This document shows, in pieces, positions 19,240 through 28,628 of a DNA stretch of 64,000 nucleotides. Below the pieces are notes generated by a model that was not told the DNA's origin, made no database searches, and worked only from the letters and a program-made list of their open reading frames with translations. Source of the stretch: Streptomyces sennicomposti (GTDB taxonomy: Bacteria; Actinomycetota; Actinomycetes; Streptomycetales; Streptomycetaceae); assembly GCF_019890635.1 (NCBI RefSeq), contig NZ_JAIOAB010000020.1, positions 41,686 through 105,685 on the forward strand, in the 5' to 3' direction. Position 1 is the first letter of the stretch. Every line of letters begins with the position of its first letter. The position numbers were made by a program, and so were the translations under genes.

Positions 19240-19389
19240 CTGTGGATCAGATCCTTCTTTCGTGGACGCCCGCTATTTGACGTCCGACAAAACCGCGCCC
19301 GAGGGAGCGCGGGTACTGCAAGGGTACGGGCGGCAGGCCCCGAAGGAGCCGTACCGCCCGAAAACCTCGAACCGACGAGCGGCCGTGCG

Positions 19390-19794
19390 TCAGACGCGGC
19401 GGCGCTTCGGCGGGCGGCAGCCGTTGTGCGGGGTCGGGGTGACGTCCTGGATGGAGCCGACCTCGAGACCGGTCGCCTGAAGCGAACGGATCGCGGTCTC
19501 ACGACCGGAACCCGGACCCTTCACGAACACGTCGACCTTGCGCATGCCGTGCTCCTGGGCGCGGCGGGCGGCCGACTCGGCGGCCATCTGCGCGGCGAAC
19601 GGCGTGGACTTCCGGGAGCCCTTGAAGCCGACGTGGCCGGCGGAGGCCCAGGAGATCACGTTGCCGCTCGGGTCGGTGATCGAAACGATGGTGTTGTTGA
19701 ACGTGCTCTTGATGTGCGCGTGGCCGTGAGCGACGTTCTTCTTTTCCTTGCGGCGCACCTTCTTGGCAGCGCCCTGACGTCCCTTGGGGGGCAT
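19390..19794 (-). CDS. rpsK: 30S ribosomal protein S11
   Basis: The 134-residue product has the S11 core: [37 protein letters not shown] and the C-terminal [20 protein letters not shown]. The N terminus is Lys/Arg-rich ([17 protein letters not shown]). It lies 65 bases after rpsM and upstream of rpoA. S11 sits on the 30S platform next to S18 and the mRNA exit. Confidence 0.98.
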   Translation of the reverse strand: MPPKGRQGAAKKVRRKEKKNVAHGHAHIKSTFNNTIVSITDPSGNVISWASAGHVGFKGSRKSTPFAAQMAAESAARRAQEHGMRKVDVFVKGPGSGRETAIRSLQATGLEVGSIQDVTPTPHNGCRPPKRRRV

Positions 19795-19859
19795 GTCTTC
19801 TCCTACGGGAGGTGGTCGGTCCTACAGCGAAGACCGCTGGACGGCGAGTCCGCTGCGGA

Positions 19860-20240
19860 CTACTTCTTGCCCGGCTTCTTCTTGCCGGCGATGGCGCGAC
19901 GCGGGCCCTTGCGGGTACGGGCGTTCGTGCTGGTGCGCTGACCGCGGACGGGCAGACCGCGGCGGTGCCGCAGACCCTGGTAGCAGCCGATCTCGACCTT
20001 GCGGCGGATGTCGGCCTGGATCTCGCGACGGAGGTCACCCTCGGTCTTGATGTTGTTGTCGACGTACTCGCGGATCGCGACGAGCTGCTCTTCGGTCAGG
20101 TCGCGGACGCGGGTGTTCGGGTCGACGCCGGTGGCGGCCAGCGTCTGCTGGGACAGGGTCCGGCCGATGCCGAACACGTAGGTGAGGGCGACCTCCACGC
20201 GCTTTTCGCGCGGGATGTCAACACCGGAAACGCGTGCCAT
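19860..20240 (-). CDS. rpsM: 30S ribosomal protein S13
   Basis: The 126-residue product begins [20 protein letters not shown] and contains [20 protein letters not shown] and [20 protein letters not shown]. The basic tail ends [10 protein letters not shown] and is expected to contact tRNA in the ribosome. The 202-base gap before it, back to rpmJ, holds a GC-rich hairpin region but no promoter I can defend. Confidence 0.98.
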   Translation of the reverse strand: MARVSGVDIPREKRVEVALTYVFGIGRTLSQQTLAATGVDPNTRVRDLTEEQLVAIREYVDNNIKTEGDLRREIQADIRRKVEIGCYQGLRHRRGLPVRGQRTSTNARTRKGPRRAIAGKKKPGKK

Positions 20241-20442
20241 TCAATGGCTCCAGTTTGATCTTCGGAGGTCTTCCACAGGACCGGCTCCCGGCCGCCGTAC
20301 GAGGTACGAACCGGGTCCCCGGCCTCCGAACCGGGGGTGTCGAGCGGACGCTCGCGCCGCTCGGGACCTGCGTATGAACATATTCAGCTCGCGTCGCGCG
20401 AAACTCTGCGATAGAGGTGCAGAGGGTGCGGTCGGTCGTGCG

Positions 20443-20556
20443 TCAGCCCTGGCGCTGCTTGTGGCGCGGGTTCTCGCAGATGACCATGACCCGGCCGTGA
20501 CGGCGGATCACCCTGCACTTGTCGCAGATCTTCTTGACGCTCGGCTTGACCTTCAT
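20443..20556 (-). CDS. rpmJ: 50S ribosomal protein L36
   Basis: A 37-residue product: [20 protein letters not shown], then [17 protein letters not shown]. The Cys-X2-Cys...Cys...His pattern is the zinc-binding (C+) form of L36. The start is ATG at 20556 and the stop TGA at 20443-20445. It lies between infA and rpsM on the same strand, the usual order. Confidence 0.97.
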   Translation of the reverse strand: MKVKPSVKKICDKCRVIRRHGRVMVICENPRHKQRQG

Positions 20557-20620
20557 TGGGTGAGGTTCTCCGGGTCAGTTGCCGGCGACCCCGCGGTAGG
20601 ACACGGGGCCTGGGCAAGAT

Positions 20621-20842
20621 CTACTTGTACCGGTAGACGATCCGGCCACGCGTCAGGTCGTACGGAGACAGCTCCACCACGACCCGGTCGTCAGGGAGGA
20701 TGCGGATGTAGTGCATACGCATCTTGCCGCTGATGTGTGCCAGGACCTGGTGGCCGTTCTGGAGCTCGACCTTGAACATGGCGTTCGGCAGAGACTCGAC
20801 GACAGTGCCCTCGATCTCGATGGCACCTTGCTTCTTGGCCAC
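20621..20842 (-). CDS. infA: Translation initiation factor IF-1
   Basis: The 73-residue OB-fold protein starts at GTG 20842 as (M)[19 protein letters not shown] and ends [11 protein letters not shown], with [21 protein letters not shown] core sequence (here ILPDD). IF-1 binds the 30S A site during initiation. It leads the infA-rpmJ-rpsM segment, and a weak promoter match and a fragment of the map gene lie just upstream. Confidence 0.98.
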   Translation of the reverse strand: MAKKQGAIEIEGTVVESLPNAMFKVELQNGHQVLAHISGKMRMHYIRILPDDRVVVELSPYDLTRGRIVYRYK

Positions 20843-20933
20843 GCTTCGCCCTTCGAATCGACTACCTTGATCGACTCTCCTGCTTCCCTTACGGGCGCAT
20901 GCGGACATGCGGGTGCACGAGAGCCGACGAGTC

Positions 20934-20963
20934 AGTCTACGTCAGCGCACCCGGAAACACGAA
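20934..20963 (-). promoter_or_regulatory. Possible promoter upstream of infA
   Basis: On the minus strand, TTCGTG (20963-20958) lies 18 bases before TAGACT (20939-20934), about 90 bases upstream of the infA start. The -10 is good and the -35 weak. It would let infA-rpmJ-rpsM be transcribed apart from map. Confidence 0.35.
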
Positions 20964-20993
20964 TCGGGGAAGCCTGCCCCACGCCGGAGATCG

Positions 20994-21053
20994 TTATGCC
21001 AGCGGGTCGGGAGCGGCCGCGACGCCGTACTCCGCGAGCTTGGCCCTGCCGCC
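20994..21053 (-). pseudogene. Duplicated 3' end of map (fragment)
   Basis: Read on the minus strand, this segment encodes GGRAKLAEYGVAAAPDPLA and a TAA stop. The intact map gene ends GGRAKLAEYGISAAPDPLA. About 31 consecutive bases are identical between the copies. The fragment lies about 106 bases downstream of the true map stop, has no start and cannot be a gene. It is best read as a remnant of a partial tandem duplication. Confidence 0.8.
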
Positions 21054-21159
21054 GGCCCATCCTCTCCACGCCGCTCTCGCGGGCTCGGCGCCGGGGGCAC
21101 CTCACAGGCTTCGAGCGGCTGCGCCGGCCTCCGACCGGCGGCTGCGAGCGGGCCGGTCG

Positions 21160-21996
21160 TCAGGCGAGCGGGTCCGGTGCCGCGCTGATGCCGTACTCCG
21201 CGAGCTTGGCCCTGCCGCCGTCGGGGGCGGTCAGGACCAGGGGGCCCTGTTCGGTGAGGGCGACGGAGTGCTCCCAGTGGGAGGACCAGGTGCCGTCGGT
21301 GGTGATGACCGTCCACTCGTCCTCCAGCACCCGCGTCTTCGGGGTGCCGAGGGAGACCATGGGCTCGATGGCCAGGCAGAAGCCGGGGACCAGCTTGGGG
21401 CCCTTGCCGCGCCGGCGGTCGACGTAGTTCAGCAGATGCGGGTCCATGTGCATCTCGGTGCCGATGCCGTGGCCGCCGTAGTCCTCGATGATGCCGTAGC
21501 GGCCGCCGCCGGGCTTGGGCTGGCGGCGGATGTACGTCTCGATCGCGCGGGAGATGTCCAGCAGCCGGTTGCCGAGCTTCATGGCGGCGATGCCGGCCCA
21601 CATCGACTCCTCGGTCACCCGGGACAGCTCGATCAGCTCCGGGGAGTGACCCGAGCCGACGAAGGCGGTGTACGCCGCGTCGCCGTGCCAGCCGTCCACG
21701 ATCGCGCCGCAGTCGATGGAGATCACGTCGCCGTCCTTGAGGACGACCTCGTCGGAGGGGATGCCGTGGACGACGACCTCGTTCACCGAGGTGCAGATGG
21801 TGGCCGGGAAGCCGCCGTAGCCGAGGAAGTTCGGCTTGGCGTTGTGCTCGGCGAGCACCTTGCGGGCCACCTGGTCCAGGTCCTTGGTGGTCGCCCCGGG
21901 CACGGCCGCCTCCCGGGTGGCCGCGTGGATCGCGGCGACGACCAGCCCCGCCGCACGCATCTTGGCGATCTGCTCGGGGGTCTTGATCTGCACCAT
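21160..21996 (-). CDS. map: Type I methionine aminopeptidase
   Basis: This enzyme removes the initiator methionine from nascent proteins. The 278-residue product has the pita-bread fold motifs with the five metal ligands in context: DCGAIVDGWHGDAAYT (two Asp), GHGIGTEMHMDPHLLNY (His), EPMVSLG (Glu) and DEWTVITTDGTWSSHWEHSV (Glu). It starts VQIKTPEQIAKMRAAGLVVA. It follows adk on the same strand in the usual secY-adk-map order. The C terminus extends to the sequence duplicated downstream. Confidence 0.97.
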   Translation of the reverse strand: MVQIKTPEQIAKMRAAGLVVAAIHAATREAAVPGATTKDLDQVARKVLAEHNAKPNFLGYGGFPATICTSVNEVVVHGIPSDEVVLKDGDVISIDCGAIVDGWHGDAAYTAFVGSGHSPELIELSRVTEESMWAGIAAMKLGNRLLDISRAIETYIRRQPKPGGGRYGIIEDYGGHGIGTEMHMDPHLLNYVDRRRGKGPKLVPGFCLAIEPMVSLGTPKTRVLEDEWTVITTDGTWSSHWEHSVALTEQGPLVLTAPDGGRAKLAEYGISAAPDPLA

Positions 21997-22144
21997 GAGG
22001 ACGGGGGCCTTTCTGGGACCGGAAGCGGGGTCGGCTACTACAACGATACGGGGACGCCCGGCGCCCCGTGGGCGAGCACGGCCCGCCCACAGCTCAGCCG
22101 CGGCCCCTCGGGGGGAACCGCGGCTGCAGCCGGCGTCCTACGGG

Positions 22145-22807
22145 TTACTGGGTGGCGTCCTCGCGCTTGAGCGCCTCCAGCGCGCGCCGGGTGATCTCGT
22201 CCACCGGGCCGAGCGAGGAGATCGTGACGACCAGGCCCTGGGCCTTGTAGTAGTCGATGATCGGCTCGGTCTGCGAGTGGTAGACCTCCAGCCGCTTGCG
22301 GACCGTGTCCTCGTGGTCGTCGTCGCGCTGGTACAGCTCGCCGCCGCAGACGTCGCAGACGCCCTCCTGCTTCGGCTTGCTGTACGTCACGTGGAAGACG
22401 TGACTGGAGTCGTTGCGGCAGATGCGCCGGCCGGCGATCCGCTTGACGACCTCGTCCTCGGGGACCTCCAGGTCCAGCACCGCGTCCAGCGTGATGCCCT
22501 CGCCGCTCAGCAGCTCGTCCAGCGCCTCGGCCTGCGAGACGTTGCGCGGGAAGCCGTCCAGCAGGAAGCCGCCCTCGGCGTCCGGCTGCTCCATGCGGTC
22601 CTTCGCCATGGCGATGGTGACCTCGTCGGGTACGAGATCGCCGGCGTCCATGTAGGACTTCGCCAGCTTGCCCAGCTCCGTCTGCCCGCTGATGTTGGCG
22701 CGGAACAGGTCGCCCGTGGAGATGTGGGGGATCGACAGCTTCTCGGCAAGGCGCACGGCCTGCGTTCCCTTACCGGCGCCCGGCGGCCCGACGAGGACGA
22801 TTCGCAT
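22145..22807 (-). CDS. adk: Adenylate kinase
   Basis: Adk interconverts ATP+AMP and 2 ADP. The 220-residue product has the P-loop LVGPPGAGKGTQ, the AMP-binding region HISTGDLFRANI and GFPRNVSQAEALD. The LID region contains CRNDSSHVFHV and VCDVCGGELYQRDDD, with Cys residues placed as in zinc-type long-LID enzymes. The ATG at 22807 overlaps the secY stop in TGATG, so translation is probably coupled to secY. Confidence 0.97.
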   Translation of the reverse strand: MRIVLVGPPGAGKGTQAVRLAEKLSIPHISTGDLFRANISGQTELGKLAKSYMDAGDLVPDEVTIAMAKDRMEQPDAEGGFLLDGFPRNVSQAEALDELLSGEGITLDAVLDLEVPEDEVVKRIAGRRICRNDSSHVFHVTYSKPKQEGVCDVCGGELYQRDDDHEDTVRKRLEVYHSQTEPIIDYYKAQGLVVTISSLGPVDEITRRALEALKREDATQ

Positions 22808-24120
22808 CAGCGGAGGAACCCTTCGTAATTGCGCTGCTGGAGCTGGCTCTCGATCTGCTTCACCGTCTCCAGGCCGACACCCACGATGATCAGGATGCTC
22901 GTCCCGCCGAACGGGAAGTTCTGGCTTGCCCCGAAGCCAACCAACGCCATCGTCGGTACGAGAGCGATCAGACCCAGGTACAGCGAACCCGGCCAGGTGA
23001 TCCGGTTGAGCACGTACGAGAGGTACTCAGCGGTCGGTCGGCCAGCCCGGATGCCCGGGATGAAGCCACCATACTTCTTCATGTTGTCCGCGACTTCCTC
23101 GGGGTTGAAGGAGATCGCCACGTAGAAGAACGCGAAGAACACGATGAGCAAGAAGTACAGAGTGATGTAAATCGGGTGATCACCCTTGGTCAGATTCTGG
23201 GTGACCCACGTCTTCCAGCCGGCATTGCCCCCCGCGAACTGCGCGACGAGGGCCGGAATGTAGAGCAGCGACGAGGCGAAGATGACGGGAATCACACCCG
23301 CCTGGTTCACCTTGAGCGGGATGTACGTGGACGTACCGCCGTAGGACCGGCGGCCGATCATGCGCTTGGCGTACTGCACCGGGATACGGCGCTGGGCCTG
23401 CTCCACGAAGACGACCAGACCGACCATGACCAGGCCGACCAGGATGACGGTGCCGAACTCGATCCAGCCGCCGGCCAGCTTGCCGGACTTCTTGATCGCC
23501 CACAGCGCGGACGGGAAGGTGGCGGCGATCGAGATGAACATCAGGATCGACATGCCGTTGCCGATGCCGCGGTCGGTGACCAGCTCGCCGAGCCACATGA
23601 CGACGGCCGTGCCGGCGGTCATGCAGATGACCATCGTGATGGTCGTGAAGATCGCCCGGTCCGGGACGATGTTGCCGGCGACCGAGCAGCCGTTGAACAG
23701 GGCGCCGCTGCGGGCGGTGGCCACCAGGCCGGTGCCCTGCAGGATCGCGAGCGCCACCGTCAGGTACCGCGTGTACTGGGTGATCTTCGCGGTGCCGGCC
23801 TGGCCCTCCTTCTTGAGGGCTTCCAGGCGCGGGATCACCACGGTCAGCAGCTGCAGGATGATGCTCGCCGTGATGTACGGCATGATCCCCAGCGCGAAGA
23901 CGGTGATCTGCAGAAGCGCGCCGCCGCTGAACATGTTGACGAGACCGAAGAGACCCTGGTTGCCGGAGGCCTCGGTCACGCACTGCTGGACGGCCTTGTA
24001 GTTGACGCCCGGGATCGGGATGTGGGTACCGACGCGGTACACCACGATGATGCCGAGCGTGAAGAGCAGCTTCTTGCGCAGGTCGGGCGTCCTGAACGCC
24101 CGGGCGAAGCCGGTGAGCAC
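22807..24120 (-). CDS. secY: Preprotein translocase channel subunit SecY
   Basis: The 437-residue product is the pore subunit of the Sec translocon, with about ten transmembrane segments. It starts MLTGFARAFRTPDLRKKLLF and has the plug/TM2 region FSGGALLQITVFALGIMPYI and the cytosolic loop AQRRIPVQYAKRMIGRRSYG. GTG at 24120 is preceded by caggaggcac, a strong ribosome site. It lies after rplO across a hairpin terminator, so secY-adk-map probably has its own promoter, though none stands out. Confidence 0.98.
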   Translation of the reverse strand: MLTGFARAFRTPDLRKKLLFTLGIIVVYRVGTHIPIPGVNYKAVQQCVTEASGNQGLFGLVNMFSGGALLQITVFALGIMPYITASIILQLLTVVIPRLEALKKEGQAGTAKITQYTRYLTVALAILQGTGLVATARSGALFNGCSVAGNIVPDRAIFTTITMVICMTAGTAVVMWLGELVTDRGIGNGMSILMFISIAATFPSALWAIKKSGKLAGGWIEFGTVILVGLVMVGLVVFVEQAQRRIPVQYAKRMIGRRSYGGTSTYIPLKVNQAGVIPVIFASSLLYIPALVAQFAGGNAGWKTWVTQNLTKGDHPIYITLYFLLIVFFAFFYVAISFNPEEVADNMKKYGGFIPGIRAGRPTAEYLSYVLNRITWPGSLYLGLIALVPTMALVGFGASQNFPFGGTSILIIVGVGLETVKQIESQLQQRNYEGFLR

Positions 24121-24233
24121 GGTGCCTCCTGCGACCCCCGCGCAAGTGCGTCAGGGTGACGGGTCTTGAGGTTCGACGGAAAAGAACAGTGCAGGCCACC
24201 TTACCGGCGACCATGCCCCCCATGGAACGACCA

Positions 24234-24266
24234 ACCGGGGATACCTCATTGTGAGGCATCCCCGGT
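24234..24266 (-). terminator. Terminator between rplO and secY
   Basis: A 15-base stem (accggggatacctca / tgaggcatccccggt) with one non-Watson-Crick position closes on a 3-base loop. It lies 35 bases after the rplO stop. It marks the end of the spc ribosomal-protein segment. Confidence 0.75.
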
Positions 24267-24300
24267 CGGGTTCGTCTACGTCATCGAGACGCCTGAGGAA

Positions 24301-24756
24301 TCAGACGAGCTCGGTGACGGTGCCGCCGGCGGCGGTGATCTTCTCCTTGGCGGAGCCGGAGACGGCGTCGACCGTCACCTGCAGCGCCACGGAGACCTCG
24401 CCCTGGCCCAGGACCTTGACCAGGCTGTTCTTGCGAACGGCGCCCTTGGCCACCAGGTCCTCGACCGTGACTTCGCCACCCTCGGGGTACAGCGCGGTCA
24501 GCTTGTCGAGGTTCACGACCTGGTACTCGGTCTTGAACGGGTTCTTGAAGCCCTTCAGCTTCGGGAGGCGCATGTGGAGCGGCATCTGGCCACCCTCGAA
24601 GCGCTCCGGAACCTGGTAACGGGCCTTCGTGCCCTTCGTACCACGACCGGCCGTCTTACCCTTCGACGCCTCACCACGACCCACACGGGTCTTGGCGGTC
24701 TTGGCGCCCGGGGCGGGACGGAGGTTGTGGATCTTGAGCGGGTTCTGCTCCGCCAT
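24301..24756 (-). CDS. rplO: 50S ribosomal protein L15
   Basis: A 151-residue product with the L15 N terminus [20 protein letters not shown], the Gly/Arg-rich arm [19 protein letters not shown] and the C-terminal globular domain ending [13 protein letters not shown]15 is a late 50S assembly protein that threads into 23S rRNA. It follows rpmD by 2 bases and is followed by a terminator. Confidence 0.98.
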   Translation of the reverse strand: MAEQNPLKIHNLRPAPGAKTAKTRVGRGEASKGKTAGRGTKGTKARYQVPERFEGGQMPLHMRLPKLKGFKNPFKTEYQVVNLDKLTALYPEGGEVTVEDLVAKGAVRKNSLVKVLGQGEVSVALQVTVDAVSGSAKEKITAAGGTVTELV

Positions 24757-24758
24757 GA

Positions 24759-24941
24759 TCAGTCGACCTCCTCGACCGTCACGAGGTGGCGGACGGTGTG
24801 CACCATTCCGCGGAACTCGGGGCGGTCCTCCTTGACGACCACGTCACCCAGGCGCTTGAGGCCCAGGGAACGCAGGGTGTCGCGGTGGTTCTGCTTGCTG
24901 CCGATGTAGGACTTCGTCTGCGTGATCTTGAGCTGCGCCAT
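24759..24941 (-). CDS. rpmD: 50S ribosomal protein L30
   Basis: A 60-residue product, [20 protein letters not shown], then [15 protein letters not shown] and [17 protein letters not shown], matching the short bacterial L30. It starts 2 bases after the rpsE stop and ends 2 bases before rplO, so the three are tightly coupled. Confidence 0.98.
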   Translation of the reverse strand: MAQLKITQTKSYIGSKQNHRDTLRSLGLKRLGDVVVKEDRPEFRGMVHTVRHLVTVEEVD

Positions 24942-24943
24942 GA

Positions 24944-25549
24944 TTACGCACCCGCCCCGGCACGCGCACGCAGGAGAGCCGCGGGGGCGACGTCCTCGAG
25001 GGGCAGACCGCGGCGGGCCGCGATCTCCTCGGGACGCTGCAGGCCCTTGAGGGCCTCCACGGTGGCGTGCACGATGTTGATGGCGTTGTCGGAGCCGAGC
25101 GACTTCGACAGCACGTCGTGGATGCCGGCGCACTCGAGCACGGCGCGCACCGGGCCACCGGCGATCACACCGGTACCGGGCGACGCGGGCTTGAGCAGCA
25201 CGACGCCGGCAGCCTTCTCACCCTGGATCGGGTGCGGGATGGTGCCCTGGATGCGGGGGACCTTGAAGAAGTGCTTCTTGGCCTCCTCAACGCCCTTGGC
25301 GATGGCGGCCGGCACCTCCTTGGCCTTGCCGTATCCGACACCCACGGTGCCGTCACCGTCGCCCACCACGACCAGCGCGGTGAAGCTGAAGCGACGACCA
25401 CCCTTCACAACCTTGGCGACGCGGTTGATCGCGACGACGCGCTCAACGTACGCGGTCTTCTCGGCGGCAGCTGCGCCGCCGTCACGGCCCTTCCGGTCCC
25501 GCCGCTCGCCGCCACCGGCACCGCCACCGCGGCGCTGGGGTCCAGCCAT
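24944..25549 (-). CDS. rpsE: 30S ribosomal protein S5
   Basis: A 201-residue product. After a Gly/Arg-rich N terminus (about 1-40, [20 protein letters not shown]), the double-stranded-RNA-binding-like and S5-fold domains follow ([39 protein letters not shown]). S5 contributes to translational fidelity. The tail extends about 20 residues beyond the usual core. It follows rplR after 41 bases. Confidence 0.98.
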   Translation of the reverse strand: MAGPQRRGGGAGGGERRDRKGRDGGAAAAEKTAYVERVVAINRVAKVVKGGRRFSFTALVVVGDGDGTVGVGYGKAKEVPAAIAKGVEEAKKHFFKVPRIQGTIPHPIQGEKAAGVVLLKPASPGTGVIAGGPVRAVLECAGIHDVLSKSLGSDNAINIVHATVEALKGLQRPEEIAARRGLPLEDVAPAALLRARAGAGA

Positions 25550-25590
25550 TGGAATTACCTCTCTCTGTCTCCGCTAGCTACGGAACCGAC

Positions 25591-25974
25591 TCAGAACTTG
25601 AGTCCGGCTTCGCGGGCGGCGTCCGCCAGGGCGGCGATGCGCCCGGCGTACTGGTTGCCACCACGGTCGAACACGACGGCCTCGACACCGGCGGCCTTGG
25701 CACGCTCGGCGACCAGGGCGCCGACCTGCTTGGCCTGCGAGGACTTGTCGCCCTCGCCGCCGCGGATCGACGTGTCCAGGGTGGACGCCGACGCCAGGGT
25801 GTGGCCCTTGAGGTCGTCGATCACCTGCGCCACGATGTGGCGGTTCGAGCGGGTCACGACCAGACGGGGGCGCTCCGCCGTACCGGAGATCCGCTTGCGG
25901 ATCCGGATGTGACGGCGCTTGATCGCGGCGCGCTTGTAGGCGTCGCCCTTGAGGATCTTCTGCCCGTATGCCAT
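25591..25974 (-). CDS. rplR: 50S ribosomal protein L18
   Basis: A 127-residue product: basic N terminus [20 protein letters not shown], then [20 protein letters not shown] and the C-terminal [21 protein letters not shown]18 carries 5S rRNA into the 50S subunit together with L5. It begins 3 bases after the rplF stop. Confidence 0.98.
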   Translation of the reverse strand: MAYGQKILKGDAYKRAAIKRRHIRIRKRISGTAERPRLVVTRSNRHIVAQVIDDLKGHTLASASTLDTSIRGGEGDKSSQAKQVGALVAERAKAAGVEAVVFDRGGNQYAGRIAALADAAREAGLKF

Positions 25975-25977
25975 GGC

Positions 25978-26517
25978 TTACTTACCCGCCTTTCCGACCT
26001 TGCGGCGGATGACTTCGCCCTCGTACTTGACGCCCTTGGCCTTGTACGGGTCGGGCTTGCGCAGCTTGCGGATGTTGGCCGCAACCTCGCCGACCTTCTG
26101 CTTGTCGATGCCCTCGACCGAGAAGCGGGTGGGGGCCTCCACCTTGAAGGTGATGCCCTCGGGCGCCTCGACGGTGATCGGGTGGCTGTAGCCGAGCGCG
26201 AACTCGAGGTTCGAGCCCTTGGCCGTCACGCGGTAACCGACACCGCTGATCTCGAGCTTCTTCACGTAACCCTGGGTCACGCCGGTGATCATGTTCGCCA
26301 CCAGCGTGCGGGACAGGCCGTGCAGGGCCTTGTTCTGACGCTCGTCGTTCGGGCGGGTGACGTTGAGAACGCCGTCCTCACCCTTGACGATCTCGATCGG
26401 CGCGGCGACGGTGTGGGTCAGTTCGCCCTTGGGGCCCTTGACCTTGACCGTGCGGCCGTCGATGGTGACGTCCACGCCGGCGGGAACCGTGATGGGGAGC
26501 TTGCCAATACGCGACAT
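25978..26517 (-). CDS. rplF: 50S ribosomal protein L6
   Basis: A 179-residue two-domain product: [20 protein letters not shown] and the second-half signature [21 protein letters not shown]6 lies near the GTPase-associated region of the 50S subunit. It follows rpsH by 24 bases in normal spc order. Confidence 0.98.
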   Translation of the reverse strand: MSRIGKLPITVPAGVDVTIDGRTVKVKGPKGELTHTVAAPIEIVKGEDGVLNVTRPNDERQNKALHGLSRTLVANMITGVTQGYVKKLEISGVGYRVTAKGSNLEFALGYSHPITVEAPEGITFKVEAPTRFSVEGIDKQKVGEVAANIRKLRKPDPYKAKGVKYEGEVIRRKVGKAGK

Positions 26518-26541
26518 AGCTGTTTCCTCCGTTCCCTTCCG

Positions 26542-26940
26542 TTACCAGACGTAGGCGAGGACTTCCCCACCCACGCCCTTCTTGCCGGCCTGCTTGTCGG
26601 TGAGGAGCCCGTGCGACGTGGAGATGATCGCCACGCCGAGGCCGCCGAGCACCTTCGGCAGGTTGGTGGACTTCGCGTAGACCCGGAGACCGGGCTTCGA
26701 GATCCGCTTGATGCCCGCGATGGAGCGCTCACGGTTCGGGCCGTACTTCAGCTCGAGGACGAGGTTCTTGCCGACCTCGGCGTCCTCGGTCTTCCAGCCG
26801 GTGATGAAGCCCTCCTGCTGGAGGATCTCCGCGATGTGCGACTTGATCTTCGAGTGCGGCATGGTCACGGTGTCGTGGTATGCCGAGTTCGCGTTCCGCA
26901 GACGCGTGAGCATGTCTGCGATCGGATCAGTCATGGTCAT
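26542..26940 (-). CDS. rpsH: 30S ribosomal protein S8
   Basis: A 132-residue product starting [20 protein letters not shown] and ending with the S8 signature [26 protein letters not shown]. The ATG at 26940 gives the normal length, although the frame is open upstream. S8 is a primary 16S rRNA binder and represses the spc operon in E. coli. A large hairpin lies in the 213-base gap between rpsZ and this gene. Confidence 0.98.
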   Translation of the reverse strand: MTMTDPIADMLTRLRNANSAYHDTVTMPHSKIKSHIAEILQQEGFITGWKTEDAEVGKNLVLELKYGPNRERSIAGIKRISKPGLRVYAKSTNLPKVLGGLGVAIISTSHGLLTDKQAGKKGVGGEVLAYVW

Positions 26941-27055
26941 GAATTGGCCTTCGGCCTCTCTCGCCGGGGTTTCCTGGTGCGCCATCCCTCTCCCCGATCC
27001 GAGACGGGACGGGTGCGGCGCGGTGGACCTACGGCGTAGTAAGTCGTTTAGGGCG

Positions 27056-27108
27056 CGGCAGGCGCCCAACCCCACAAGCCTAAGGCATGGGGGGTGGGCC
27101 GCCTGCCG
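27056..27108 (-). promoter_or_regulatory. Large hairpin between rpsZ and rpsH
   Basis: An 18-base imperfect stem (cggcaggcgcccaacccc / ggggtgggccgcctgccg) encloses a loop that can form a small gcct/aggc hairpin. It sits in the middle of the spc operon, about 45 bases past the rpsZ stop and 116 bases before rpsH. It could be an attenuator, a processing site or a regulator-binding structure. Confidence 0.6.
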
Positions 27109-27153
27109 ACCCCGGTTGCTTACCGAGAGTCCTGATTCAACCCAAGTGGGTTG

Positions 27154-27339
27154 TTACCAGGAGCTCTTGGTCACGCCCGGCAGCTCGCCACGGTGAGCCA
27201 TCTCACGAAGGCACACGCGGCACAGGCCGAACTTGCGGTACACGGAGTGCGGACGGCCGCAGCGCTGGCAGCGGGTGTAGCCGCGCACACCGAACTTGGG
27301 CTTGCGAGCAGCCTTCGCGATGAGAGCCTTCTTCGCCAT
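27154..27339 (-). CDS. rpsZ: 30S ribosomal protein S14, zinc-binding type Z
   Basis: A 61-residue product, [20 protein letters not shown] then [20 protein letters not shown] and [21 protein letters not shown]. Two Cys-X2-Cys pairs form a zinc ribbon, which distinguishes this short C+ form from the zinc-free S14 that actinobacteria often encode elsewhere. It starts 5 bases after the rplE stop. Confidence 0.98.
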   Translation of the reverse strand: MAKKALIAKAARKPKFGVRGYTRCQRCGRPHSVYRKFGLCRVCLREMAHRGELPGVTKSSW

Positions 27340-27344
27340 CTCGC

Positions 27345-27902
27345 TCACGCCTCCTTGAACGGGAAGCCGAGGTGACGGAGAAGGGCACGGCCCTCTTCGT
27401 CGTTGGTCGCCGTGGTGACCACGGTGATGTCCATACCCCGGACACGGTCGATCTTGTCCTGGTCGATCTCGTGGAACATGACCTGCTCCGTGAGACCGAA
27501 GGTGTAGTTGCCACGGCCGTCGAACTGCTTGGGGGACAGGCCGCGGAAGTCGCGGATGCGCGGGAGCGCCAGCGACAGGGTGCGGTCCAGGAACTCCCAC
27601 ATGCGGTCGCCACGGAGCGTGACGTGGGCACCGATCGGCTGGCCTTCACGCAGCTTGAACTGCGCGATGGACTTGCGGGCCTTGGTGACCGCCGGCTTCT
27701 GCCCGGTGATCGTGGTGAGGTCGCGGATGGCGCCCTCGATCAGCTTGGAGTCGCGGGCGGCGTCGCCCACACCCATGTTGACCACGATCTTGACGAGGCC
27801 CGGGATCTGCATGACGTTCTCGTACTTGAACTCGTCACGCAGCTTGGGGGCGATCTCGTCGCGGTACTTCTGCTTCAGACGCGGGGCAGTGGTGGTAGCC
27901 AT
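27345..27902 (-). CDS. rplE: 50S ribosomal protein L5
   Basis: A 185-residue product with the L5 blocks [40 protein letters not shown] and [21 protein letters not shown]5 binds 5S rRNA and contacts P-site tRNA. Its start overlaps the rplX stop by one base (TGATG arrangement), so translation is coupled. Confidence 0.98.
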   Translation of the reverse strand: MATTTAPRLKQKYRDEIAPKLRDEFKYENVMQIPGLVKIVVNMGVGDAARDSKLIEGAIRDLTTITGQKPAVTKARKSIAQFKLREGQPIGAHVTLRGDRMWEFLDRTLSLALPRIRDFRGLSPKQFDGRGNYTFGLTEQVMFHEIDQDKIDRVRGMDITVVTTATNDEEGRALLRHLGFPFKEA

Positions 27903-28225
27903 CAGATGTCCTCACCCGTCCGCTTGGCAACGCGGATCTTGTTGCCGTTCTCGTCGAAGCGGTAACCGACGCGCGTGACGACCTTGTTGCCGTCCTTCTC
28001 CACGACCAGCTGGACGTTGGAGACGTGGATCGGGGCCTCGGTGGTCACGATGCCGCCGGCCTGGGAACCGCTGGCGGTCGGGCCGGCCTTGGTGTGCTTC
28101 TTGACCCGGTTGACACCCTCGACCAGGACGCGGTCCTCGCGGGGGTAGGCCGCGATGACCTTGCCCTGCTTGCCCTTGTCCTTACCGGTGATGACCTGGA
28201 CCAGGTCGCCCTTCTTGATCTTCAT
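27902..28225 (-). CDS. rplX: 50S ribosomal protein L24
   Basis: A 107-residue product with the KOW motif [20 protein letters not shown] at the N terminus and a C-terminal extension ending [10 protein letters not shown]. The ATG at 28225, two bases after the rplN stop, is preferred over an in-frame GTG at 28231 that would overlap it. L24 starts 50S assembly. Confidence 0.97.
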   Translation of the reverse strand: MKIKKGDLVQVITGKDKGKQGKVIAAYPREDRVLVEGVNRVKKHTKAGPTASGSQAGGIVTTEAPIHVSNVQLVVEKDGNKVVTRVGYRFDENGNKIRVAKRTGEDI

Positions 28226-28227
28226 GC

Positions 28228-28596
28228 TCACAGCACCTCCGGCGCGAGGGAGATGATCTTCATGAACTTCTTCTCGCGCAGCTCACGGCCCACGGGGCCG
28301 AAGATACGGGTGCCGCGAGGGTCGCCGTCGTTCTTCAGAATGACGGCGGCGTTCTCGTCGAAGCGGATGTACGAGCCGTCCGGACGGCGGCGCTCCTTGA
28401 CGGTGCGAACGATGACCGCCTTGACGACGTCACCCTTCTTCACGTTGCCACCGGGGATCGCGTCCTTGACGGTGGCGACGATGACGTCACCGATGCCCGC
28501 GTAGCGGCGACCGGAGCCACCGAGCACACGGATGCAAAGGATTTCCTTCGCCCCCGTGTTGTCGGCGACACGCAGCCGCGACTCCTGCTGGATCAC
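28228..28596 (-). CDS. rplN: 50S ribosomal protein L14
   Basis: A 122-residue product: [20 protein letters not shown], the signature region [20 protein letters not shown] and the C-terminal [22 protein letters not shown]14 contacts 16S rRNA at the subunit interface. It is first in the spc segment, after the hairpin-rich gap that follows rpsQ. Confidence 0.98.
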   Translation of the reverse strand: MIQQESRLRVADNTGAKEILCIRVLGGSGRRYAGIGDVIVATVKDAIPGGNVKKGDVVKAVIVRTVKERRRPDGSYIRFDENAAVILKNDGDPRGTRIFGPVGRELREKKFMKIISLAPEVL

Positions 28597-28628
28597 GTCT
28601 ATCTCCTGGATGTCTGCCGGTTCCCGGC

